Shown here: positions 52,218-61,080 of the stretch, piece after piece
Layout of the letters: the number at the start of each line of letters is the position of its first letter
Position numbering within the stretch: the stretch's first letter is position 1
Source: Hyphomicrobiales bacterium
Lineage (GTDB): Bacteria; Pseudomonadota; Alphaproteobacteria; Rhizobiales; Methyloligellaceae
Length of the DNA: 64,000 bases
Reading direction: 5' to 3'
Assembly (NCBI GenBank): GCA_021775595.1
Contig: JAJFHN010000036.1
Coordinates: forward strand, 1-64,000
Notes under the pieces: generated by a model
Database searches by the model: none
Told to the model about the DNA's origin: nothing
The model's input: the letters and a program-made list of their open reading frames with translations, nothing else
Made by a program: the position numbers and the translations under genes

Positions 52218-55200
52218 TCAATGAAAATCCCTGGACTTAGGAATGATGCGTTGGGCCCGGGGATGACGGCTTGGGTGCCAGGAGCCGGGTGAGGGACGGC
52301 GCACCTCGTCGGCGCGCGCGAGCGGTGGAGCGAAGTCCAGGGTCCCCTCGGCCAACGCCTGCAGCCAGGGGCTGCGGTCTTCCAGGCTCATGGCGATGAT
52401 ATGGATTATCTCTTCGTGGCGCTGGATGCGGCCGCGGATGAGAACCAGCCGCGCGCCGATCACGGTCTTGCGGTAGCGCTCAAGCACCTTCGGCCAGACG
52501 ACCGCGTTGGCGATCCCGGTCTCATCCTCGAGCGTCATGAAGATGACGCCCTTTGCGCTGCCGGGGCGTTGGCGCACGAGCACGAGACCGGCGAGGCTCA
52601 CGCGCGCGCCGTCACCAAGCGCCTTGACGTCATCGCACGTGGCGATCTTCTCCTCATCAAGCGCGCGCCGCAGAAAACTCATAGGATGCGCCTTGAGCGA
52701 CAAACGCAGCGTTTGATAGTCGTTCACCACGTGCTCGGACAAAGGCATGTCGGGGAGATGAACTTCGGGATCTTTGCCCGTATCCGGTCCCCCGACATGC
52801 GCAAAAAGCGGTAAGGGCCTGGCACCGCTTAGCGCGCGCACCTGCCAGAGCGCTTGGCGCCGGTCGAGCCCCATCGAGCGGAAGGCATCGGCCGAGGCGA
52901 GCCGCTCGAGGGTGTTGCGTGAAAGCTCCGATCGGCGCCAGAGATCATCGACGCTGGCGAAGGGCCGGGACGCGTTTAGCCGCGTATCGATGAGCTTGAT
53001 GGCGTCGGACTCGCGCAGTCCATCTACTTGGCGCAAGCCAAGACGCAAGGCCCAGTCGTTCGCGTCCGCCGGCTCCAAGGTGGAATTCCATTCGCTTCGA
53101 TTGACGTCCACCTCGCGGGCCTCGACGCCGTGTTCGCGGGCATCGCGCACGATTTGCGCCGGCGCATAGAAGCCCATCGGCTGGGAATTCAGAAGCGCAC
53201 AAGCAAAGGCAGCCGGATAGTGGCACTTGAGCCATGAGGAGACGTAAACCAGCAGCGAAAAACTCGCCGAGTGGGATTCGGGAAAGCCGTATTCGCCGAA
53301 CCCCTCGATCTGCTTGAAGCAGCGTTCGGCCATGTCGGGCTTGTAGCCGCGCGCGATCATGCGCGAGACAAACTTGTCCTTGAGTGTGTTGATGGTACCG
53401 CGGCGGCGAAACGTCGCCATGGCGTGCCGCAGTTGATTGGCTTCTTCGGCAGAGAACTGGGCTGCGACGATGGCGATGCGCATCGCCTGCTCCTGAAAAA
53501 GCGGCACACCCAGCGTTTTTTTGAGGACATCCTCAAGCTCATCGGGCGCGCCGTGTTCGGGTGCGGGCCGGGGGTAATCGATTTTCTCCAAACCATCGCG
53601 CCGCCGCAGATAGGGGTGAACCATATCGCCCTGGATGGGGCCGGGCCGGACAATCGCGACTTCGATGACTAAGTCGTAGAAGCAGCGCGGCTTGAGACGC
53701 GGCAGCATGTTCATCTGCGCCCGGCTCTCGACCTGAAAAACACCAAGCGAGTCGGCGCGGCACAACATGTCGTAGACGGCGCCATCTTCGTGCGGCACCG
53801 AGGCCAGCGTTAGCGGGCGATGATAATGGCTGCGCAAAAGATCAAAGCATTTGTGGATGCAGCTCAACATGCCAAGGCCCAGCACGTCGACCTTGAGGAG
53901 ACCAAGCGCGTCGAGATCGTCTTTGTCCCACTCAATCACCGTTCGCTCCTCCATCGCTGCATTGGCGATGGGGACGACCTCGCAGAGCGGGCCCCGCGTG
54001 AGCACGAAGCCGCCGACGTGCTGAGAGAGATGGCGGGGAAATCCCATCAGTTCGCTGGCGAGTTCCACCACCCGCCAGAGCAATGGATCAGCCGGATCAA
54101 GGCCCGCCTCGCGGATATGGCCCTCGGGCGCGCCCTCTTTGCGCATGCCCCACATGATGGCCGAGAGAGCCGAAAGCGAGTCCTCCTCAAGCCCCATGGC
54201 CTTGCCCACCTCGCGCAACGCCGAGCGCGAGCGGTAGCAGATCACGGTCGCCGCCAAGCCCGCGCGATCGCGCCCGTAGCGCTCATAGATATATTGGATC
54301 ACCTCCTCGCGGCGTTCGTGTTCGAAATCGACATCGATATCGGGTGGTTCCTTGCGCTCGGGGCTGACAAAACGCTCGAACAGCAGGTCGATCTGAGTGG
54401 GATCAACGCTGGTGATGCCAAGGCAATAACAGACGGCTGAATTGGCGGCCGAGCCGCGGCCCTGGCAAAGGATGTCCTTGTCGCGGGCAAACCTCACAAT
54501 GTCGTAGACGGTGAGGAAATAGGGCGCGTAGCTGAGTTCGGCGATCAGCGTCAGCTCGCGGGTTAGGGTCTGGGCTACGTTTTTAGGGACGCCTGCCGGA
54601 AAACGCCAACGCGCGCCTTCCCAGGTGAGATCCTCAAGATGGCGTTGCGGCGTCTTGCCGGGCGGAACGGGCTCGTCGGGATATTCGTAGACGAGCTCGT
54701 CGAGGCAAAAACGGCAAGCTTCCGAGATTTCGGCCGTTCGAGCCACCGCCGCCTCATGGCCGGCAAACAGTCGGGCCATTTCATCCCCTGTCTTAAGGTG
54801 GCGCTCGGCGTTTGCCGTGAGCCGGAGTCCCGCTTCGCCGATCCGGCATTTTTCACGGATACAGGTGAGGACGTCCTGGAGCGGGCGGCGGGCGGCATCG
54901 TGATAGAGCACGTCGTTGGTGGCGACGAGCGGCGTCGCGCAAGCAAGCGCGAGCCGCGAAAGCGCCTCGATCCGCGCCCGGTCGTCACCGCAATAGAGAA
55001 AGCTGGCGGCGAGGTAGAGGGGCGCGTCGAGACGTGCCTTGAGGTGGCGAAGGCGTGGCTCGAAGAGATCCATCTCTGCTGCGGCGAGCGTTCCGCGTGA
55101 AGGAGGCAGCGCGACGAAAATCTGACCTTCGGCGTGGGGTTCAATATCGGCCAGATAAAGCTCGCATTCGCCTTTCACCGTGCGCCGCTGGCCAAGCGTG

Positions 55201-55481
55201 AGGAGCCGGCACAGCCGGCCATAGGCGGCGCGGTCCTTAGGATAGGCGAGCAGGCTCGGGCCGTCTTGCAGGTCGAGCCGCGTACCGACGATGAGCTTGA
55301 GGTCATGCTGTTTGGCCGCGACATGCGCTCGCACGACGCCGGAGAACGTGTTTCGGTCGGTGACGGCAATGGCCGTATGGCCCAGCGCCTTGGCCTGGGC
55401 AACCAGCTCATGGGCGTGCGATCCCCCGCGCAGGAAAGAGAAATTGGTGGTGACTTGAAGCTCTGCGTAGGGAGTGATCAT
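52218..55481 (-). CDS. dnaE2: Error-prone DNA polymerase ImuC/DnaE2
   Basis: A 1087-residue C-family polymerase. I start at ATG 55481, giving MITPYAELQVTTNFSFLRGG. The N-terminal PHP domain is followed by the polymerase palm with PDIDVDFEHERREEVIQYIY (acidic catalytic pair), then CFKQIEGFGEYGFPESHSAS and a C-terminal OB domain (about 960-1050). It performs translesion synthesis together with ImuA and ImuB in the SOS mutasome. It follows imuB by only 5 bases. The PHP metal ligands are partly changed (AVTDRNTFSG), as usual for DnaE2. Confidence 0.95.
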   Translation of the reverse strand: MITPYAELQVTTNFSFLRGGSHAHELVAQAKALGHTAIAVTDRNTFSGVVRAHVAAKQHDLKLIVGTRLDLQDGPSLLAYPKDRAAYGRLCRLLTLGQRRTVKGECELYLADIEPHAEGQIFVALPPSRGTLAAAEMDLFEPRLRHLKARLDAPLYLAASFLYCGDDRARIEALSRLALACATPLVATNDVLYHDAARRPLQDVLTCIREKCRIGEAGLRLTANAERHLKTGDEMARLFAGHEAAVARTAEISEACRFCLDELVYEYPDEPVPPGKTPQRHLEDLTWEGARWRFPAGVPKNVAQTLTRELTLIAELSYAPYFLTVYDIVRFARDKDILCQGRGSAANSAVCYCLGITSVDPTQIDLLFERFVSPERKEPPDIDVDFEHERREEVIQYIYERYGRDRAGLAATVICYRSRSALREVGKAMGLEEDSLSALSAIMWGMRKEGAPEGHIREAGLDPADPLLWRVVELASELMGFPRHLSQHVGGFVLTRGPLCEVVPIANAAMEERTVIEWDKDDLDALGLLKVDVLGLGMLSCIHKCFDLLRSHYHRPLTLASVPHEDGAVYDMLCRADSLGVFQVESRAQMNMLPRLKPRCFYDLVIEVAIVRPGPIQGDMVHPYLRRRDGLEKIDYPRPAPEHGAPDELEDVLKKTLGVPLFQEQAMRIAIVAAQFSAEEANQLRHAMATFRRRGTINTLKDKFVSRMIARGYKPDMAERCFKQIEGFGEYGFPESHSASFSLLVYVSSWLKCHYPAAFACALLNSQPMGFYAPAQIVRDAREHGVEAREVDVNRSEWNSTLEPADANDWALRLGLRQVDGLRESDAIKLIDTRLNASRPFASVDDLWRRSELSRNTLERLASADAFRSMGLDRRQALWQVRALSGARPLPLFAHVGGPDTGKDPEVHLPDMPLSEHVVNDYQTLRLSLKAHPMSFLRRALDEEKIATCDDVKALGDGARVSLAGLVLVRQRPGSAKGVIFMTLEDETGIANAVVWPKVLERYRKTVIGARLVLIRGRIQRHEEIIHIIAMSLEDRSPWLQALAEGTLDFAPPLARADEVRRPSPGSWHPSRHPRAQRIIPKSRDFH

Positions 55482-55486
55482 GAGGC

Positions 55487-57076
55487 TTACTCGAACAATC
55501 CATGCAGGTACCATTGGGGCAGGCCTGCGTGGGCTTGGGATTGATAGAGGCCTTCCCGGAACACCCAGTAGCGGGCGCCGGCTTCGTCTTCGATGCGGTA
55601 ATAGTCGCGCGGGCGAGGGTCTCGTTGTTTCCTGTCGCGGCTTTCAACAACTTCGCCTCTCTTGCTCATGCCCTCGTTATGGCCCGCGGTCACCGCGCGC
55701 CACCATTCGGGCGCGATGCGTTCAGGTCCCTGGGCGAGGATCACCCGGCGGGTCAGGCGCCGCCAGGTGAAGCGTATCGGCGGACCTTCGGGGACCTCGG
55801 CGATCACCGAAATGGCTTCCGGGCGCGCGAGCATGAAGGGCGGGCGCGGCGGCGTAAGCGGGCGGGCGCCAGCCCAACAGGACCGCGCGCCTAAGGCTGT
55901 GCGCCGTCCTTGAGCGCGCTCGGGAATGTGACTTTCCCGCGGCTCCAAAACGAAGACGCCCGCCGCCGACAAGCGGTTGGCAAGACGATCAATTAGACGC
56001 TCAGGAGATGTACGCTTGTTTTCCGCCACCAAATTTCTCTGCTCGGCCCCCAACGCTTCTGAGATGGTGGCGGCAAGGGTCAGGCAATCGATGCCAAAGC
56101 CCGCATCGAGATGTTCGATCTTTTCACCCAGCAGACGCGAGAAATGATCGCTTGCCCGGCACGGAGCGCTGAAACTCGCCCGGACCTGAGCCCATGTGCC
56201 GTCGGCGCGGTAGAGGGTGAGGGCGACCTCGCGCGCGCCTTGGAGGGCGCGTGCCAACTGGGCGGCGAGATCCTGGGCAAGCCCTTCGAGTGCGGCTTCG
56301 ACGGCAGCGCTCGAAATCAGGGGCTCAAGAAAGACGCGCCGTGCGACGTAACGGGACGGGGGAGCGAGCGGGGCAAGGGGTTCATCGCGGTGGCCGAAGG
56401 CCTCATCGAGACGGCCAAGCACCGCCTCGGCGATTTTTCTTGAGGGGAAGCGCCGCTTCAGGGCGGTGCGCGGCAGGCGTTCCAAATCGCCGATGCAGCG
56501 CAGTCCCAAGCGCTTCAGCAGCGCGAGCGTTTGTGGTGAAAGTCGCAAGCCCTCGACCGGAAGCCCGGCAAGGCGCGCATCCTGCCGCAGGGGAGCAAAG
56601 CGCGCCCGCGCCCAGGCCGCCCCAAGCGTTGAGCCAAGGCCGATGCAGGCGGTGAAACCAAAGCGGGTGAGACGGCTTTCAAGATCCAAGGCAAGCGCGT
56701 CCAGCCCGCCAAAAAGGTGGCTTGCTCCGGTCGCGTCGATCCATAGCCCGCTGGCTCCATCGACGTTGAACGAAGGGCTATAGCGCGTGCACCAATGGGC
56801 GAGGCGAAGCAGGGCGGCGGCGTCTTTTCCAGGTTCGGCCGGAGCGGTGAGAAGCCGCGGACAGCGCGCCCGCGCATCTGCAAGACCCAGACCCGGAAGA
56901 AGGCTTTCCCGTTCGGCAGCGGCGTTGACCGCCGTCAGTCTGAGGCCCTTCTCGCCCGTGCCGATAAGCGCAAAAGGATGCTCATCCAGACCGTGCGCGC
57001 AAAACCGCTTGCCCGTCTCGTGCCTCAGCCGTTCGATCGGCCAATGGGGCAGCCAAACCGAAACAATGTGCGCCAT
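55487..57076 (-). CDS. imuB: ImuB, Y-family polymerase-like mutasome protein
   Basis: A 529-residue protein. ATG 57076 gives MAHIVSVWLPHWPIERL, the ImuB N-terminus; the open frame continues upstream to 57271 but that would wholly overlap imuA. Downstream are ASGLWIDATGASHLFGG and LKRLGLRCIGDLERLPRTAL (helix-hairpin-helix). The acidic DxD polymerase residues of Y-family enzymes are absent, as in other ImuB proteins, which serve as a hub binding the beta clamp, ImuA and DnaE2. It overlaps imuA by 95 bases. Confidence 0.92.
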   Translation of the reverse strand: MAHIVSVWLPHWPIERLRHETGKRFCAHGLDEHPFALIGTGEKGLRLTAVNAAAERESLLPGLGLADARARCPRLLTAPAEPGKDAAALLRLAHWCTRYSPSFNVDGASGLWIDATGASHLFGGLDALALDLESRLTRFGFTACIGLGSTLGAAWARARFAPLRQDARLAGLPVEGLRLSPQTLALLKRLGLRCIGDLERLPRTALKRRFPSRKIAEAVLGRLDEAFGHRDEPLAPLAPPSRYVARRVFLEPLISSAAVEAALEGLAQDLAAQLARALQGAREVALTLYRADGTWAQVRASFSAPCRASDHFSRLLGEKIEHLDAGFGIDCLTLAATISEALGAEQRNLVAENKRTSPERLIDRLANRLSAAGVFVLEPRESHIPERAQGRRTALGARSCWAGARPLTPPRPPFMLARPEAISVIAEVPEGPPIRFTWRRLTRRVILAQGPERIAPEWWRAVTAGHNEGMSKRGEVVESRDRKQRDPRPRDYYRIEDEAGARYWVFREGLYQSQAHAGLPQWYLHGLFE

Positions 57077-57956
57077 AGCTCCACTCCACATCCCAGCTGC
57101 GTCCGCTCCGTCCCCACCGGCAACGCTCAAGACCGATCCGCCAGCGCGGCGGCCCAGGCGCCCGCAGGTCGAGGAGAGAGGGGCTTGAAGCAAGCGCGGC
57201 CACGCGCCAGCGGGTGAACGCAGCACCCAACCCAGACGTCTTCGATCCAGAGTCGCCGCTGTTTGAGACAATCAGGCAGGGCGTGTGATGGGCCTGGGCG
57301 GCAAGCGCCAGACGGCGCCCAAGCGTCCAATCTCCATCGTCGATTTGCCCAAGAAGAATGGCGAGCGCACGCGCCTTCAAGCTTTCTTCAAGCGCCCAAG
57401 CCAGGTCGCAATCGCGGTCTGCCTCAAGCACAACGAGCCTGTCGGGGTCGAGCCCTAGGGTAAAAAACCCCGGACCATAGGGCTGTCCGAATTCGCGTCC
57501 GCGGCTCCGGGTCGATGCCCATAGAGCCGGGCTCTTGTCGCTATCTGGCAGGCTCATCATGCGCCGGGTGATAAGCGCGAGCGCGAAGCCAAGCGCTGCC
57601 CAGCTGTCCCTATAGGTCGCGGCCTGGATCTCGTGCACGCCGTCCAGCGCCAGCCCCCCCCAAGGCAGGGCGTCATCGATCTCGTCGATGCCGAAGGTCC
57701 ATGGGGAACGCGCGGAGGGCGGGTGGCGCATATCGGCAGGCGCCGGAATGCAGGCGGGGCGGGCGTTTCCCATGTCATGATGCGCGGGGGGGCATGGGGC
57801 TGACATGGGCGCCTGCTCGATTGTGCGGATACGCGCGCGCAAACGCTCGATCAGGCTAGAACGCGCACCCACCCCGCCTGCAATTGGCGTACTCACGAAC
57901 AACGCTGACGGCGCATCAGATCTCTTCTGACCACCGACAGAACGCTTCAACGCCAC
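56982..57956 (-). CDS. imuA: ImuA, RecA-like mutasome protein
   Basis: A 324-residue protein. A GTG start at 57956 has AGGAGG five bases upstream, a very good ribosome site. The body resembles the RecA/SulA-like ImuA fold: FGIDEIDDALPWGGLALDGV, LVVLEADRDCDLAWALEESL, ALAILLGQIDDGDWTLGRRL and AAFTRWRVAALASSPS. A Walker A motif is not evident, as in known ImuA. It is the first gene of the imuA-imuB-dnaE2 SOS operon, and a LexA box lies 15 bases upstream. Confidence 0.9.
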   Translation of the reverse strand: MALKRSVGGQKRSDAPSALFVSTPIAGGVGARSSLIERLRARIRTIEQAPMSAPCPPAHHDMGNARPACIPAPADMRHPPSARSPWTFGIDEIDDALPWGGLALDGVHEIQAATYRDSWAALGFALALITRRMMSLPDSDKSPALWASTRSRGREFGQPYGPGFFTLGLDPDRLVVLEADRDCDLAWALEESLKARALAILLGQIDDGDWTLGRRLALAAQAHHTPCLIVSNSGDSGSKTSGLGAAFTRWRVAALASSPSLLDLRAPGPPRWRIGLERCRWGRSGRSWDVEWSYGAHCFGLAAPLADRTAEARDGQAVLRARSG

Positions 57957-57971
57957 TCGATCCTCCTACGT

Positions 57972-57986
57972 GTTCTTGCTTTGTTC
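57972..57986 (-). promoter_or_regulatory. LexA box upstream of imuA
   Basis: GTTCTTGCTTTGTTC (read on the + strand) matches the alphaproteobacterial LexA site GTTC-N7-GTTC exactly. It lies 15 bases before the imuA start, where bound LexA would block transcription until DNA damage. Confidence 0.88.
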
Positions 57987-58199
57987 TAATGCCGAATCGA
58001 GACGCTTGTCAAGGCTGGCCGTTTTGGCAGGCGCATCAGCGGCGTGGACCGTTGGGCCAACGACAACAGCCAAACCGGCAAATAAAATCAGACGGGAGGG
58101 AACAATAAAATTTGAATAAAATTAGTACGTAGAAAGAAATCGAAGTTTAAAACATGAAGACCAGTATGTAATACAACAATGATAACGGAGCGTCGAAAT

Positions 58200-59672
58200 A
58201 TGGTTGGCCGTTTTACACGCGATCAAAAGGGCGGCGTACTGTTCATATTCGCATTTGCCTTTCCAATAGCACTTGTTGTTATCGGGATGGCAATAGATTA
58301 TTCACGAGGACTCGCCGCGCGGCAAACAATCGCCAGCGCCATCGATGCCGCGGCGCTTGCCGTGGGCTCATCGGTCAATATGAGCGAATCGGAAATCGAA
58401 GCACACGCCCAGGCCTATTTCGATGCCAACAAGGCGGATGGGCAATCGGCAACAATATCGGTCAACGCCACGGAAGACATGGTGACGATCTCAGCCACTG
58501 GAACGGTCGACACGACATTCCTGCGGCTGATCCACATCACCAAGCTTGATGTCGGCGCCTCCACCGAAGTCACCAAGCGCCAGCGCAACATCGAGCTCAT
58601 TATGGCGCTCGACAACACCGGCTCGATGAGTTGGAGCGGCAAACTGACCGCGCTCAAGACCGCGGCGACCCAGTTGGTGAACACGCTTTATGGCGAAGAG
58701 GAAACGCCCGACGATCTCAAGATCGGCTTGGTGCCATTCGCGGCAGCCGTCAATATCGGCTCGGGCAACCTCAATTCAGGTTGGATCGACGTCAATGCGC
58801 TCTCGAGCATTGCCTCGGAAGATTTTACGCCCGGAACGAATCCGCTGACGCTCTACAGCGATATCACCAACCGTTCGTGGAACGGCTGTGTACGCGCGCG
58901 CCCCGCACCCTATGACACCAGCGACGCGGCGCCCACGACCGCCACGCCCGACACGCTCTGGGTGCCCTATTTCGCCCCCGACGAGCCGGATTTCTCGTGG
59001 TACGCCAACGGTTACGCCCCCGACGACGGCTACACCGGCGAACACAATGACTACGATGCCCGCCAGCGCTACAGCGCCAAATACGACGGCTACTCCATTC
59101 CAAGCTGGGAAGACGACGGTCCAGATTTCAATTGTTGGACGCCGACCGTTACGCCGCTGACAAATGTGAAATCGAATGTGATCGCGGCCATCGACGCCAT
59201 GACGGCCTCAGGCAGCACGGTCATTCCCGGCGGGCTTTCCTGGGGTTGGCGATTGGTCTCGCCAGATGCGCCCTTCACCGAAGGCGCGGCCTATGACGAT
59301 GAAGATACCGTCAAGGTGATTGTTCTCCTGACCGACGGCCAAAACAGTGTCGGCGGCGGTCTCGGCACCCACAACAACTCTTATTACAACGCCTATGGTT
59401 ACGCCCAATCGGGCCATTTGGGCGCCACAAGCGGCAGCCAATCGGAGTCAACACTCGACACCAAGACGGCGACGCTGTGTCAGAACATCAAGGATCAGGA
59501 TATCCGGATCTATACGATTACGTTTCAGCTCTCCGATGGCCCGACTCAGGACCTCATGCGCAACTGTGCGACGAGCACGAGCATGTACTACAACTCACCC
59601 ACAAACGAAGAACTGGAAACGGTATTCGACGATATCGCCAAGGGATTGAGCGAGTTGCGCATCAGCAAATAG
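58200..59672 (+). CDS. TadG-like pilus/secretion protein with VWA domain
   Basis: A 490-residue protein. ATG 58200 has GGAG nine bases upstream; an earlier ATG at 58179 lacks one. The N-terminus FTRDQKGGVLFIFAFAFPIA with IGMAIDYSRGLAARQTIASA is the TadE/TadG (Flp pilus assembly) anchor. A von Willebrand A domain starts near residue 130 with MIDAS residues in LIMALDNTGSMSW and later VIVLLTDGQNS. A long Asp/Tyr-rich region (about 230-320) lies inside it. TadG normally works in a tad locus; no other tad gene is in the window, so this one is isolated. Confidence 0.82.
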   Translation: MVGRFTRDQKGGVLFIFAFAFPIALVVIGMAIDYSRGLAARQTIASAIDAAALAVGSSVNMSESEIEAHAQAYFDANKADGQSATISVNATEDMVTISATGTVDTTFLRLIHITKLDVGASTEVTKRQRNIELIMALDNTGSMSWSGKLTALKTAATQLVNTLYGEEETPDDLKIGLVPFAAAVNIGSGNLNSGWIDVNALSSIASEDFTPGTNPLTLYSDITNRSWNGCVRARPAPYDTSDAAPTTATPDTLWVPYFAPDEPDFSWYANGYAPDDGYTGEHNDYDARQRYSAKYDGYSIPSWEDDGPDFNCWTPTVTPLTNVKSNVIAAIDAMTASGSTVIPGGLSWGWRLVSPDAPFTEGAAYDDEDTVKVIVLLTDGQNSVGGGLGTHNNSYYNAYGYAQSGHLGATSGSQSESTLDTKTATLCQNIKDQDIRIYTITFQLSDGPTQDLMRNCATSTSMYYNSPTNEELETVFDDIAKGLSELRISK

Positions 59673-59682
59673 CCACGCGACA

Positions 59683-59704
59683 GGCGGGCGTTCAGGCGCC
59701 CGCC
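59683..59704. terminator. Hairpin between convergent tadG-like and aminotransferase genes
   Basis: GGCGGGCG (59683-59690) pairs with CGCCCGCC (59697-59704) around a 6-base loop. It overlaps the stop end of the aminotransferase gene. There is no T-run, so a termination role is uncertain. Confidence 0.4.
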
Positions 59705-60876
59705 TTCGCCATGGCCGTGAAAGCGGGAATTGCGCGCTCGACCATCTCTTGCGACGCCGTCAGGCTGATGCGGAAATAACCCGGCACCTCCATCACATGA
59801 CCGGGTAGGACGAAAACATCCCGGTCAGCGAGCCCGTTCCAGAACGCCATTTCGTCATCATCAGGGCATTTGCAGAACAGATAAAACGTGCCCTCCGGCG
59901 GCAAGACATCGTAACCCGCTCCCAGCAAGGCATGGCTCAGCATATCGCGTTTGCGCGTCAGCGCATCGATATCGATGCTGAGATTTTCCAAATCCGGGAT
60001 GGCGTACTGCATCAGGGCGTTGGGGAAACACCAGCCAACGGCCATCTGCGTGGCAAACAAATTGTCTTGAAAAATTTTGCGGTCGGATGCCGGCATCAAA
60101 GGTGAAACGGCGAGATAGCCGAGCCGCTGACCAGGCGCCAGCAGCACCTTACCGTAGCTGTAAGAGATTAGCGTCCATGGATAGATCGCGGCTGGGCTCG
60201 TGAAGCCGCGCCCATCGAAACGGATGCGCCGATAGGGTTCGTCGGAGAGCAGATAGATGCGCCGGCCAATGCGCGCGGACGCGCGCTCGAGGGTTTCGGC
60301 AAGTGCGCTGAGTTGCTCGCGCTCATAAATGCGTCCGGTCGGATTGTGCGGCGTGTTGACGATCACAAGCCGCGTCTTGGGCGTAATCGCCGCGTCGATA
60401 CCCGCCAGATCGAGGTCGAAGCGTTCACCGGCAAGGTTCACCTTGACCGGCACCGCGTCGGCTGCGGTTAACATCGCCTCGTAACAAAACCACGGTGGCA
60501 GTGAGAAAATCGCTTCGTCACCCGCATCCAGCACCAACCGGAAGGCAACCGCGATGGCCGCGAATGCGCCAGTCGTGAGCGCGATATCTTCGGGTTGGAA
60601 TGCCAGACCAAGCTCGTCCGAAACCGCCTTTGCCAGAAATGCGCGTGGTTCAAGCTCGTTTGTCTTATAGGCAAACCAATCCTTATTGTGCGGCACGGCA
60701 CGGGCCTGAATCGCATCGACCAGGCCTTGCAGCGGAAATTCGTGTGGGTTGCCGAAGGTGAAATCGCAGATTTGCGGGTCTTCGCGCCGCTCACCGTAAC
60801 GGGAATGAAAATAGAAATTCTCGAGGGTCGAGAAGCTTGAAGCTGCCGCCAGTGCGCGTTTGGATATGACCGACAT
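59692..60876 (-). CDS. Class I/II PLP-dependent aminotransferase
   Basis: A 394-residue cytoplasmic enzyme of aspartate aminotransferase fold type I. Conserved blocks are FGNPHEFPLQGLVDAIQAR, LVIVNTPHNPTGRIYEREQL (Asn-Pro), LLSDEPYRRIRF (PLP-ring Asp) and the PLP Lys in SYSYGKVLLAPGQRLGY (about 232). It resembles Asp/aromatic/kynurenine-type transaminases, but I cannot assign the amino acid. It is convergent with the tadG-like gene. Confidence 0.87.
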   Translation of the reverse strand: MSVISKRALAAASSFSTLENFYFHSRYGERREDPQICDFTFGNPHEFPLQGLVDAIQARAVPHNKDWFAYKTNELEPRAFLAKAVSDELGLAFQPEDIALTTGAFAAIAVAFRLVLDAGDEAIFSLPPWFCYEAMLTAADAVPVKVNLAGERFDLDLAGIDAAITPKTRLVIVNTPHNPTGRIYEREQLSALAETLERASARIGRRIYLLSDEPYRRIRFDGRGFTSPAAIYPWTLISYSYGKVLLAPGQRLGYLAVSPLMPASDRKIFQDNLFATQMAVGWCFPNALMQYAIPDLENLSIDIDALTRKRDMLSHALLGAGYDVLPPEGTFYLFCKCPDDDEMAFWNGLADRDVFVLPGHVMEVPGYFRISLTASQEMVERAIPAFTAMAKAGA

Positions 60877-61080
60877 AGACCACAGGAATTGGCACAGACC
60901 GCAGCCGAAGGGAAGGGCCTCGATATGACCCTTGGGCGGAGCAATCTGGTTGTCCCGGTCGATGCCACTGGCGTCTCTTTTGATGAAAGCGCCGCGATGA
61001 GCCTTTTTAAGTCGTGGAATTTCGTGCGGGTCGTATAGGCTCCCGCCCGTTATGATCGAGCATTCGACCAGGGCCGCCTC

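Noticed and set aside
57077-57271. N-terminal extension of ImuB
   Set aside because: The extension overlaps imuA in another frame and does not look like the ImuB N-terminus, which begins MAHIVSVWLP.
60877-61080. Small gene between the aminotransferase and DUF255 genes
   Set aside because: Only very short frames exist; this is most likely the divergent promoter region.
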